DNA from: Actinokineospora bangkokensis
GTDB taxonomy: Bacteria; Actinomycetota; Actinomycetes; Mycobacteriales; Pseudonocardiaceae
DNA: 64,000 bases
Direction of reading: 5' to 3'
Assembly: GCF_001940455.1 (NCBI RefSeq)
Contig: NZ_MKQR01000009.1
Coordinates: forward strand, 1-64,000
Shown: piece by piece, positions 34,871-42,598 of the stretch
How positions within the stretch are numbered: the stretch's first letter is position 1
Layout of the letters: every line of letters starts with the position of its first letter
Position numbers and translations under genes: made by a program
Notes under the pieces: model-generated
Database searches by the model: none
Told to the model about the DNA's origin: nothing
What the model saw: the letters and a program-made list of their open reading frames with translations, nothing else

Positions 34871-35742
34871 TGGCCGAGCTGGAGCCGCTGGACAAGGCCA
34901 TCGCCCGCGAGCTGGCCGCCGACGGCCGGTGCAGCTTCACCGACCTGGCCGAGCGGGTGGGGCTGAGCGTGTCGGCGGTGCACCAGCGGGTGCGCAGGCT
35001 CGAACAGCGCGAGGTCATCCGCGGCTACGCCGCCCGGCTCGACAGCCACGCCATCGGCCTGCCCCTCACGGCGCTGATCTCGCTGACCCCGATCGACCCG
35101 GCCGCCCCCGACGACTACCCGCAGCGGCTGGAGCACATCGCCGAGATCGAGTCCTGCTACTCGGTGGCCGGGGACGAGTCCTACGTGCTGCTCGTGCGCG
35201 TGCGCACCCCCGCCGACCTGGAGGAGCTGCTGCGCAAGATCCGGGAGGCGGCCAAGGTGTCCACCCGGACCACGGTGGTGCTGTCCACCCCGTACGAGGG
35301 GCGCTCGCCCGCGCTGTAGCCGGAAGGTGGCGATCCGCAGGCCGGGGACCGGGGTCGTGGTGCCCGTCCTGGTGAACCCGGCGGACTCGTAGAGGGCCAC
35401 GGCGGGGGCGTTGTCGGCGCCGGTGGACACGGTGAGGTCGCCGGTCGTGCGGTCCAGCACCGCCGCCACCAGCCGAGCGCCCAGCCCGCGGCGGAACCAG
35501 GCCGGGTCCACGCACAACCGGTCGATGTCGTTGTCGGCGTAGGCGGCGAACGCCACCGGGCCCGGGGCGAGCACCCCCAACCAGGTCAGCGGCCGCGCCC
35601 GCAGCTGGGTGAGGTCCTCGCCCAGCGCGGGGATCCCGGCGAAGCCGATCAGCTCGGCCTCGACCCGGTAGGCGCGCAGACCCACCTCGTGCACGGCCGT
35701 GGCCACGGCGTCGTCGTCGATGTCGAGCTCCACGACCTCCAC
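34696..35742 (-). CDS. GNAT N-acetyltransferase with run-on reading frame
   Basis: The first roughly 142 residues form a GNAT fold: FAAYADNDIDRLCVDPAWFRRGLGARLV (R-R-x-x-G-x motif for acetyl-CoA) and NAPAVALYESAGF. The fold is complete by FRLQ, at about 35317, just where asnC ends on the other strand. No stop follows; the frame continues for about 200 residues antisense to asnC and into the M24 gene, giving 348 residues with a low-complexity tail. Either the stop was lost, a sequencing frameshift hides it, or the overlap is real. Substrate unknown. Confidence 0.65.
   Translation of the reverse strand: MEVVELDIDDDAVATAVHEVGLRAYRVEAELIGFAGIPALGEDLTQLRARPLTWLGVLAPGPVAFAAYADNDIDRLCVDPAWFRRGLGARLVAAVLDRTTGDLTVSTGADNAPAVALYESAGFTRTGTTTPVPGLRIATFRLQRGRAPLVRGGQHHRGPGGHLGRLPDLAQQLLQVGGGAHAHEQHVGLVPGHRVAGLDLGDVLQPLRVVVGGGRVDRGQRDQRREGQADGVAVEPGGVAADDLALFEPAHPLVHRRHAQPHPLGQVGEAAPAVGGQLAGDGLVQRLQLGHQPSTTSSCGRVLSGSTPSSVTTTMSSIRAPQRPGKYTPGSTLNAMPGTSSVVSPATM
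34870..35319 (+). CDS. Lrp/AsnC family transcriptional regulator
   Basis: 149 residues with an N-terminal helix-turn-helix (LDKAIARELAADGRCSFTDLAERVGLSVSAVHQRVRRLE) and a C-terminal RAM (ACT-like) ligand-binding domain (LTALISLTPID..IAEIESCYSVAGDESYVLLVR). Such proteins form octamers and respond to amino acids. Translation is coupled to the M24 peptidase through the shared TGATG, so it may sense amino acids released by the peptidase; that link is inference. The antisense GNAT frame overlaps the whole gene. Confidence 0.92.
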   Translation: MAELEPLDKAIARELAADGRCSFTDLAERVGLSVSAVHQRVRRLEQREVIRGYAARLDSHAIGLPLTALISLTPIDPAAPDDYPQRLEHIAEIESCYSVAGDESYVLLVRVRTPADLEELLRKIREAAKVSTRTTVVLSTPYEGRSPAL

Positions 35743-35830
35743 ACCGGTGTTCTACACCCGGGGCGGCCGCGCCGCAGGCGCGGACCACCGCTGGGGCCTG
35801 CCCGATCGGCGGCGGGTCGCGCGGGGCAGG

Positions 35831-36670
35831 TCAGCTGGCGGCGATGGCGTCGGCGACCATCGCCATGGTGCTGCGGGCCCGCACGGGGTCCTCGGTGAGG
35901 AAGTAGTGGTCGACGCCGGGGGTCTCGTGGTGGGTGACCGCCACCCCCGCTTGGCCCAGCCGCCGCACGTAGGTCTCGCCGTCGTGGCGCAGGGTGTCGC
36001 GGCCCGCGGTGAGGACGAGCGCGGGGGGCAGCCCGGACAGGTCCGGGGCCAGGGCGGGGGAGGCGTAGGGGTGCGAGCGGGTCGCCGGGTCCGGGAAGTA
36101 CACGCGGCGCACCAGGGCCCGCAGCTCCGGCGAGATCATGCCCGGACCGGTCGGCAGCTCGGAGGCCAGGTCGAGCGCGGGCACGCCGAGCACCTGCAAC
36201 CGCGGCGCGCACGACCCGCTGTCGCGCGCTTGCAGGCACACCGACGCGGCCAGCCCGCCGCCGGAGGAGAACCCGCCCACGCTCACCCGCCCGTAGCGGC
36301 CCGCCGCCCACGCGGTCACGTCGTGGCACTGCTCCTGGGCCACCGGGAACGCGACGTAGGGCCCGGTGCGGAAGTCGACGTTGAGCACCGCGCGGCCGGT
36401 GGTGGCGGCCAGGTAGCGGCACCACCAGTCGTCCATCCCCGGGTACCGCATCAGCCACGCCCCGCCGTGGAAGTGCACGTGCGCGGCGGAGTCGTCGGCC
36501 TCCGGCGACCGGTAGACGCGCACCGGCACCCGCCCGTGCCGGGTGCCCACCCGCACCTTGGCGGGCCGGGGCAGGTCGCGCCCGGCGAAGCGCAGCCGCT
36601 CGCCGTAGCGCACGGTGAACCGCGCCGTGGCGTGCATGATCATCGCCGACACCCGGTCATCCAGACGCAC
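35831..36670 (-). CDS. Alpha/beta hydrolase, hormone-sensitive-lipase type
   Basis: Serine esterase of 279 residues in the HSL (bacterial family IV) group: oxyanion motif HFHGGAW, nucleophile elbow GGFSSGGGLAA, acid Asp in LTAGRDTLRHDG and catalytic His in PGVDHYFL. Such enzymes hydrolyse short acyl esters of diverse alcohols. Start GTG 36670 (VRLDDRVSAMIMHA) has AGGGG close upstream. It stands alone between the GNAT gene and the Mce-associated-type pair. Confidence 0.88.
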   Translation of the reverse strand: MRLDDRVSAMIMHATARFTVRYGERLRFAGRDLPRPAKVRVGTRHGRVPVRVYRSPEADDSAAHVHFHGGAWLMRYPGMDDWWCRYLAATTGRAVLNVDFRTGPYVAFPVAQEQCHDVTAWAAGRYGRVSVGGFSSGGGLAASVCLQARDSGSCAPRLQVLGVPALDLASELPTGPGMISPELRALVRRVYFPDPATRSHPYASPALAPDLSGLPPALVLTAGRDTLRHDGETYVRRLGQAGVAVTHHETPGVDHYFLTEDPVRARSTMAMVADAIAAS

Positions 36671-36715
36671 CCCCTGGGTTCGCCGCCCGGCCCGGCGCGG
36701 ATTGGCCGCGGGTCC

Positions 36716-37258
36716 TCAGCCCGCGCCGATGCCCTCCACGGCCGCGACCAGCCAGCCCCCGGGGGTGCGGGTCATCGACACCGCGTACGAGGCGTGGCGG
36801 GCGGTCGGCGCGCTGCCCGGGGCCTCCACCAGCACCCCGACCGCGGCCAGGACGGTGGCCGTGCCCGCGTCCGGGTCGACCTCCTCCACCGCCGCGTCGT
36901 GCACCACCGCCGTGCTGCGCGTGCGGGCGCCCACGACCGCCTGCCGGTCGGCCGCGCGGCGGGCGCGCACCGCCTCCAGCTGCGCGCCGGTCGAGACCTG
37001 CTCCTGGGCGTCGAGGTCGGCGTCGATCGAGGTCCACCGCTCGGTGTTGAGCGCGGCCACCCCGCGCCGGGCCGCGGCGAGTGCGCCGTCGCGGGCGTCG
37101 GTGAGGCGCACCTCCACCGGGTCCTGGTCGAGCGGGCTCGCCGAGACCCGGCTGCCGCCCGCGGACAGGGCCAGCACCAGCACCCCCGCCGCGACCGCCA
37201 CCGCGACCAGCGCGCTCACCAGCGGCAGCGCCCACCCCCGGCGCGACCCGGGCCTCAT
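36716..37258 (-). CDS. Mce-associated-type membrane protein
   Basis: 180 residues: a basic N terminus (MRPGSRRGW), one transmembrane helix (LPLVSALVAVAVAAGVLVLALS) and an extracytoplasmic domain with RDGALAAARRGVAALNTERW, VVGARTRSTAVVHDAAVEEV and MTRTPGGWLVAAVEG. The size and VxxGxxV-type pattern resemble the Mce-associated (Mas/Mam) proteins that accompany lipid importers; no mce genes are in the window. Its ATG overlaps the upstream stop by four bases (ATGA), so it is coupled to the next gene. Confidence 0.7.
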   Translation of the reverse strand: MRPGSRRGWALPLVSALVAVAVAAGVLVLALSAGGSRVSASPLDQDPVEVRLTDARDGALAAARRGVAALNTERWTSIDADLDAQEQVSTGAQLEAVRARRAADRQAVVGARTRSTAVVHDAAVEEVDPDAGTATVLAAVGVLVEAPGSAPTARHASYAVSMTRTPGGWLVAAVEGIGAG

Positions 37259-37752
37259 CGCACGCCGTAGAGGTCGATGCCGGTCGCCTTCCACACGCCC
37301 TCGTCGCGCACCAGCGCCACCGTGAACCGGGTGGGCGTGGAGCGCACCAGGTCGGTGCCCGCCCGGCCGGTGCGCCGCTCGGCGAACACCACCGCGCTCG
37401 CGGAGCGCGCGTCCAGCGACCGCACCGCCACCCGGGACACCGTCGTCGTCTGCACCACCCCGCCGCCCGCCGCGCCGACCTGGCGCGCCAGGGTGCCCAG
37501 CTGGGTGGACAGGCTGCCCGCGGTCAGCTCGCGCACCCGCGCCCGGTACCCGTCGACATCGCCCGTGGAGTAGGACAGCAGCGCCTCGGACACCGCCACG
37601 ACCTGCCGCCGGACCTCCGCGGTGCCCCGCGCGTCGACCAGCGCCCGGTTGACCCCGCCCATCGGCTGCGCGGTCGCCGCGGTCGGGCACAGCAGCGCCA
37701 CCGCCGCGACCGCGACCGCCAGGCACGCCCCCCGCATGGCCCCTCGACCCAT
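37255..37752 (-). CDS. Mce-associated-type secreted protein
   Basis: About 165 residues. A signal sequence or anchor (MRGACLAVAVAAVALLCPTAATAQP, likely cleaved after ATA/TAQ) precedes a domain with VSEALLSYSTGDVDGYRARVRELTAG, VQTTTVSRVAVRSL and FTVALVRDEGVWKATGIDLYGVR. This is the helical-then-beta, NTF2-like pattern of Mce-associated proteins. GATACT six bases before ATG 37752 supports this start; ATG 37737 is the alternative. It is cotranscribed with the following gene and likely acts with it at the cell envelope. Function not known. Confidence 0.7.
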   Translation of the reverse strand: MGRGAMRGACLAVAVAAVALLCPTAATAQPMGGVNRALVDARGTAEVRRQVVAVSEALLSYSTGDVDGYRARVRELTAGSLSTQLGTLARQVGAAGGGVVQTTTVSRVAVRSLDARSASAVVFAERRTGRAGTDLVRSTPTRFTVALVRDEGVWKATGIDLYGVR

Positions 37753-37819
37753 GCCCGGAGTATCCCAGACGCGAGTGCGCCTCACCGGGCGCCGAGCTGT
37801 CGGGCGGACCACAGCCCGC

Positions 37820-39622
37820 CTACAGCCAGGCCGGGTCCAGGTCGGTGGTGGTGCGGTCGAGCGCGGCCAGCAGGTCCAGCTGCGGGCCGGTGCGCGGCAG
37901 CTCGTAGCGGAAGAAGTACCGGGCCGCGGCCCGCTTGCCCGCCCGCAGGTCGTCCTCGCCGTCGCCCGCGGTGAGGAACTGCTCCAGCCACACCCACGCC
38001 ACCACGACGTGCCCCGCCGCCTCCAGGTACAGCGACGCGTTGGCCAGCCGCACCGTCGGGTCCGGCTCGGTGTGCAGGGCGGCGGTGACCTCCAGCAGCC
38101 TGCCCAGCGAGCCGTCGAGCGCGGCGCCCAGCTCGGCGGCCTCGCCCCCGGCCGCGCGGGCGCGGGCCGCGGTGGCGGAGAGCAGCTCGGCCAGCGCCGC
38201 CAGGGCGGCGCCGCCCGCCATGGCCGTCTTGCGCCCGAGCAGGTCGATGCCCTGGATGCCGTGGGTGCCCTCGTGGATGGGGTTGAGCCGGTTGTCCCGG
38301 TAGTGCTGCTCCACGTCGTACTCGCGGGTGTAGCCGTACCCGCCGTGCACCTGGATGGCCAGGTCGTTGGCCGCCAGGCACCACTGCGACGGCCAGCTCT
38401 TCGCGATCGGCGTCAGCACCTCCAGCAGCAGCCCGGCGCGCGCCCGCTCGGCGTCGGACTCCGCGGTGCGCTGCTCGTCGAGCAGCCGCCCGCAGTAGAG
38501 CACCAGCGCCAGCGCCCCCTCGACGTAGGACTTCTGCGCCAGCAGCATCCGCCGCACGTCGGCGTGCTCGACCAGCGGCACCTGCGGCTGCGCCGGGTCC
38601 TTGCCCGCCACCGGGCGGCCCTGGGCGCGGGTGCGCGCGTACTCCAGCGACTTGAGGTAGCCGGTGTAGCCCAGCGCCGCCGCGCCGGTGCCCACGCCCA
38701 CGCGCGCCTCGTTCATCATGTGGAACATGGCCGCGAGGCCCTGGTTCTCCTGCCCCACCAGGTAGCCGACCGCACCGGCCTCGCCGCCGGGGGTGTGCGC
38801 GCCCTCGCCGAAGTTGAGCAGGGCGTTGGTGGTGCCGCGGTAGCCCATCTTGTGGTTGAGGCCCGCCAGCGCCACGTCGTTGCGCTCGCCCACCTCGCCG
38901 TCGGCGTCGAGCAGGAACTTGGGCACCACGAACAGCGAGATGCCCTTGACCCCCGGCGGGCCGCCGGGCACCTTCGCCAGCACCAGGTGCACGATGTTCT
39001 CACCGAGCTCGTGGTCCCCGCCGGAGATCCACATCTTGTTGCCGAAGAGGCGGTGGGTGCCGTCCCCGCGCGGTTCGGCGCGGGTGGTGATGTCGGCCAG
39101 CGACGAGCCCGCCTGCGGCTCCGACAGGCACATCGTGCCGTGGAAGCGGCCCTCCAGCATGGGCCGCACGAACCGGTCCACCTGCTCGGTCGAGCCGTGC
39201 GCGGTGAGCAGGTTGGCGTTGCCGATGGTGAGGAACGCGTACGCCCAGGTGCCCACGTTGGCCGCGGCGAAGTGCGCGGCGCAGGCGGTCTGCACCACCT
39301 GCGGCAGTTGCAGCCCGCCGACCTCGGCGTCCATCGCCGCGCCGAGGAACCCGGCCGCCGCCACCGCGTCCAGCGCAGGCCCGACCTCCTCGTGCACCAC
39401 CGCGCGGCCGTCGGCGAAGCGCGGCTCCTCGACGTCGTTGCGCCGGTTGTGCGTGGCGAACCGCTCCGCGGCGATGTCCCGGCACAGGTCCAGCACCGCG
39501 TCGAAGGTCTCCCGGGAGTGCTCGGCGAACCGCTTGCGCGCGGTCAGCCCCGCCACGTCGAGCCAGTCGTAGAGCAGGAACTCCACGTCGCGGCGGGACA
39601 GCAGCTGGGACGGCGCTGGCAT
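37820..39622 (-). CDS. Acyl-CoA dehydrogenase
   Basis: FAD-dependent acyl-CoA dehydrogenase of 600 residues, in the long FadE-type subfamily with an N-terminal extension and an extra C-terminal domain. Recognisable are MCLSEPQAGSSLADITTRA (FAD and substrate), NKMWISGGDHELGENIVHLVLA, YRGTTNALLNFGEG, and NPIHEGTHGIQGIDLLGRK, where the Glu is the likely catalytic base. It oxidises acyl-CoA to enoyl-CoA in beta-oxidation. A TetR gene lies divergently 195 bases upstream and is the probable regulator. Confidence 0.93.
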   Translation of the reverse strand: MPAPSQLLSRRDVEFLLYDWLDVAGLTARKRFAEHSRETFDAVLDLCRDIAAERFATHNRRNDVEEPRFADGRAVVHEEVGPALDAVAAAGFLGAAMDAEVGGLQLPQVVQTACAAHFAAANVGTWAYAFLTIGNANLLTAHGSTEQVDRFVRPMLEGRFHGTMCLSEPQAGSSLADITTRAEPRGDGTHRLFGNKMWISGGDHELGENIVHLVLAKVPGGPPGVKGISLFVVPKFLLDADGEVGERNDVALAGLNHKMGYRGTTNALLNFGEGAHTPGGEAGAVGYLVGQENQGLAAMFHMMNEARVGVGTGAAALGYTGYLKSLEYARTRAQGRPVAGKDPAQPQVPLVEHADVRRMLLAQKSYVEGALALVLYCGRLLDEQRTAESDAERARAGLLLEVLTPIAKSWPSQWCLAANDLAIQVHGGYGYTREYDVEQHYRDNRLNPIHEGTHGIQGIDLLGRKTAMAGGAALAALAELLSATAARARAAGGEAAELGAALDGSLGRLLEVTAALHTEPDPTVRLANASLYLEAAGHVVVAWVWLEQFLTAGDGEDDLRAGKRAAARYFFRYELPRTGPQLDLLAALDRTTTDLDPAWL

Positions 39623-39817
39623 CGGTGCTCCAGTGGTCGCGGCACGGGTGGGCGGGCCGGGTGGTCCGGCCCGGGCGGTGCGGCCAGGTTAACCCCGGGC
39701 GGTCGCGCCCGCGCCCGGTTGTCCACAGCACCGGGCGGACCACCAGACCGCGCGACACACCACCGGGGACACCGCCGAGGGCGCCGACCCGGACAAACAC
39801 CCGGGTACGGTGTCCCC

Positions 39818-40456
39818 GTGGTGGCGGAGGCGGGTCGATCGCAGCGGGCGGAGCAGGTGGACGCGACCCGCCAACTGCTGCTGGGCACCGCCGAGCGGCT
39901 GTTCGCCGAGCAGGGCCTCTACGCGGTGTCCAACCGGCAGATCAGCGCCGCCGCGGGCCAGGGCAACAACGCCGCCGTGGGCTACCACTTCGGCACCAAG
40001 GCCGACCTGGTGCGCGCCATCCTGCTGCGCCACACCGCCCCGATGGAGGCGCTGCGCGCCCCGCTGCTGGAGCGCGCCAAGCGCACCGGCGAGCTGCGCG
40101 ACTGGGTGGAGTGCCTGGTGCGCCCGCTCACCGACCACCTGTCCGCCCAGGACGGTCCCACCTGGTTCGCCCGGTTCTGCGCCCAGGTGCTCGCCGACCC
40201 CACCTTCCGGCCGCTCGCGGAGTCCGACGCGCTGACCTCCCCGGCGCTGCAGGAGGTGCTGGAGGGCCTGCGCGGCTGCCTGGCCGAGCTGCCCGAGCCC
40301 ACCAGCACCGCCCGCCGCGACATGGTCCGGCTGCTGCTCGTGCACGGCATGGCCGAGCACGAGCTGGCCGCGCCGGAACCGGACTGGGAGACCATCGCGC
40401 GCACCACCGTGGACGCGATCACCGGCCTGCTGCTGGCACCGGTGTCCCCGGGCTGA
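39818..40456 (+). CDS. TetR family transcriptional regulator
   Basis: 212 residues. The N-terminal helix-turn-helix is ATRQLLLGTAERLFAEQGLYAVSNRQISAAAGQGNNAAVGYHFGTKADLVRAIL, with the conserved YHFGTK. The C-terminal domain is helical and would bind a ligand, plausibly an acyl-CoA given the divergent acyl-CoA dehydrogenase. GTG 39818 is chosen because TACGGT lies six bases upstream (leaderless); GTG 39821 is next. Regulation of the dehydrogenase is inferred from arrangement only. Confidence 0.92.
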   Translation: MVAEAGRSQRAEQVDATRQLLLGTAERLFAEQGLYAVSNRQISAAAGQGNNAAVGYHFGTKADLVRAILLRHTAPMEALRAPLLERAKRTGELRDWVECLVRPLTDHLSAQDGPTWFARFCAQVLADPTFRPLAESDALTSPALQEVLEGLRGCLAELPEPTSTARRDMVRLLLVHGMAEHELAAPEPDWETIARTTVDAITGLLLAPVSPG

Positions 40457-40468
40457 CCCCGGACGGCC

Positions 40469-41530
40469 TCAGGCGCGCCGCCCGACCCCCGTGGGCCTGG
40501 CCCCGCCGCGGCGCAGCGCGGGCTCCTGGAGCGCGGGCGGGGTGTAGTAGCTGTCGGCCCGGTTGAGGTCGACCCCCGGCGGCACGATCTCGTCGATGCG
40601 GTCCAGCACGTCGTCGCCGAGGACCGTGCCCGCCCCGTCGAGCAGGGAGTCCAGGTGCTCGGCGGTGCGCGGGCCGATGATCACCGACGTGATCGCCGGG
40701 TGGGCCAGCACGAAGCCCACGGCCAGGTGCGGCAGCGTCAGGCCCGCCTCGGCGGCCACCTCGGCCAGCGCCGAGACCGCCTCCAGCTTCCTGGCGTTGC
40801 CCGGCACCGACGGGTCGAACTTCTGCCCTTCGAGCTTGGCGCGCCCGCCGTCGCCGCGGGTCAGGTCCGCGGCGGAGGTGTAGCGGCCGGACAGCCAGCC
40901 CGCCGACAGCGGCCCCCAGCTCAGCACGCCCATGCCGTACTTCTGCGCGGTGGGCAGCACCGCCGCCTCCACCCCGCGCGCCAGGATCGAGTAGGGCGGC
41001 TGCTCGGTGCGGAACCGCACGTGCCCGCGCTTCTCCGACACCCACTGCGCCTCGACGATCTGCTCCGCAGGGAACGTCGAGCTGCCCACCGCCCGCACCT
41101 TGCCTGCGCGCACCAGGTCTGTCAGGGCCGCCAGGGTCTCGTCGACGTCGGTCGTGGGGTCGGGCCGGTGGATCTGGTAGAGGTCGACGTGGTCGGTGCC
41201 CAACCGGCGCAGGCTCGCCTCCAGCTCGCGCACCAGCCAGCGGCGGGAGTTGCCGCTGTGGTTGGGGTCATCGCCCATCGACCCGTGCGCCTTGGTCGCC
41301 AGCACCACGTCGTCGCGGCGCCCCTTGAGCGCCTTGCCGACGATCTCCTCGGACTCGCCGCGCGAGTAGATGTCAGCGGTGTCGATGAAGTTGATGCCCG
41401 CGTCCAGCGCCCGGTGGATGATCCGCACGCTGTCGTCGTGGTCGGTGTTGCCCATCGCGCCGAACATCATCGCGCCCAGCGCGTACTCGCTGACCGAGAT
41501 GCCGGTCCCACCCAGGATCCTGTGCCGCAT
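40469..41530 (-). CDS. Aldo/keto reductase
   Basis: 353-residue aldo/keto reductase of the voltage-gated K-channel-beta/general stress class. It starts MRHRILGGTGISVSEYALGAM; catalytic residues are Asp/Tyr in FIDTADIYSRGESEEIVG, Lys in VLATKAHGSM and His in VDLYQIHRPDP. The NADPH-binding end is TSVIIGPRTAEHLDSLL. GGAGGAGCTGCTG precedes the ATG. It is divergent from an XRE regulator, an arrangement typical of a regulated detoxification reductase. Not a close match to the AKR at 12950. Confidence 0.92.
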   Translation of the reverse strand: MRHRILGGTGISVSEYALGAMMFGAMGNTDHDDSVRIIHRALDAGINFIDTADIYSRGESEEIVGKALKGRRDDVVLATKAHGSMGDDPNHSGNSRRWLVRELEASLRRLGTDHVDLYQIHRPDPTTDVDETLAALTDLVRAGKVRAVGSSTFPAEQIVEAQWVSEKRGHVRFRTEQPPYSILARGVEAAVLPTAQKYGMGVLSWGPLSAGWLSGRYTSAADLTRGDGGRAKLEGQKFDPSVPGNARKLEAVSALAEVAAEAGLTLPHLAVGFVLAHPAITSVIIGPRTAEHLDSLLDGAGTVLGDDVLDRIDEIVPPGVDLNRADSYYTPPALQEPALRRGGARPTGVGRRA

Positions 41531-41589
41531 CAGCAGCTCCTCCCCGTCCAGGTCTTCGTCGTCCGCCCCCCACCGTGCCGGTGCCCGCC

Positions 41590-41632
41590 GTGGCCCGCCA
41601 GGGCAGGCGCATCCTGGGCCTGCCAGGGCCAC
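41590..41632. promoter_or_regulatory. Imperfect palindrome between AKR and XRE genes
   Basis: GTGGCCCGCCAGGGCAGGC and GCCTGCCAGGGCCAC form an interrupted, imperfect inverted repeat just before a GATAAT box six bases from the regulator's ATG. It is a candidate operator for the divergent pair. Confidence 0.4.
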
Positions 41633-41650
41633 CCGGCGGATAATGGGCCC

Positions 41651-42508
41651 ATGGGCCACGTCGAAGTCGAGATCACCCCCTTCCTCAAGGCGCGCCGGGC
41701 CGCGCTCGACCCGGCCGAGCTCGGCCTGACCGACGGCCTGGCCCGCAGGCGGGTGCGCGGCCTGCGCCGCGAGGAGGTCGCCGCCCGCGCGGGCATCAGC
41801 GTGGACTACTACACCCGCATCGAGCAGGGCCGGGCGCCGACGATCTCCGACTCGGTGCTCGACGCGATCGCCAGGGCGCTGTGCCTGACCGCCAACGAGC
41901 ACACCTACCTGCGCAACATCACCGCCCCCGGCCGCCGCTCGGCCCTCGGCGCCTGCGGCAGCGACGAGCGGCCCCTGGTGCGCCCGCAGCTGCGCGAGCT
42001 GCTCGACGCGATGGCCGACTCCGTGCCCGCCGTCGTCTACGGCCCCGGCGCCGACGTGCTCGCCTGGAACCGGCTGGGCGCCCGGATCGGGTTCGACTTC
42101 GACGCCCTGGCCCCCGAGGAGCGCAACGCCGCGCGGTTGCTGTTCACCCACCCCGACGCGCGGACCGTCTACCCCGACTGGGAGACCGCCGCGGAGAGCA
42201 CCGTCTCGCAGCTGCGCGCCGAGGTCGGCCGGTTCCCCGACCACGCCAGGGTGCACCGGGTGGTGCACGAGCTGCGCGGGCTGAGCCAGGAGTTCCGCCG
42301 GTTCTGGGACGCCCAGGACGTGCTCGACCGCGAGCGCGGGGTCAAGCGGGTGGTCAGCCCGCACGTGGGGGAGCTGCTGCTGACCTTCGAGTCGTTCCTC
42401 GTCCCGGCCGAGCCGGACCTGCGGCTGTGCACCTACACCGCCCCCCGCGGCTCGGTCACCGAGGAGCGGCTGCGGCTGCTGGCGGGCGGGGTCACCGCGG
42501 CGGTGTGA
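41651..42508 (+). CDS. XRE family regulator with MmyB-like domain
   Basis: 285 residues. The N-terminal Cro/CI-type helix-turn-helix is REEVAARAGISVDYYTRIEQGRAPTISDSVLDAIARAL. The remainder is the PAS-like MmyB ligand-binding domain (VYGPGADVLAWNRLGARIG, NAARLLFTHPDAR, WETAAESTVSQLRAEVGRFP), believed to bind small hydrophobic molecules. These regulators commonly lie divergent from a single oxidoreductase gene, as here with the aldo/keto reductase, and control it. A GATAAT box six bases before the ATG suggests a leaderless start. Confidence 0.92.
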   Translation: MGHVEVEITPFLKARRAALDPAELGLTDGLARRRVRGLRREEVAARAGISVDYYTRIEQGRAPTISDSVLDAIARALCLTANEHTYLRNITAPGRRSALGACGSDERPLVRPQLRELLDAMADSVPAVVYGPGADVLAWNRLGARIGFDFDALAPEERNAARLLFTHPDARTVYPDWETAAESTVSQLRAEVGRFPDHARVHRVVHELRGLSQEFRRFWDAQDVLDRERGVKRVVSPHVGELLLTFESFLVPAEPDLRLCTYTAPRGSVTEERLRLLAGGVTAAV

Positions 42509-42598
42509 CGCGCGTCCCCCACCGCGCCCGGCCGGGAACAAAACCGGTCGCGCCCCGCGCTGGCCCTGGGGTACCTGTTGCCCCGGGGGTGGGAGACC

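Noticed and set aside
34258-35319. Alternative plus-strand frame covering part of the M24 gene and AsnC
   Set aside because: Its first part is an out-of-frame Arg/Gly-rich reading of the peptidase; only the AsnC portion from 34870 is real.
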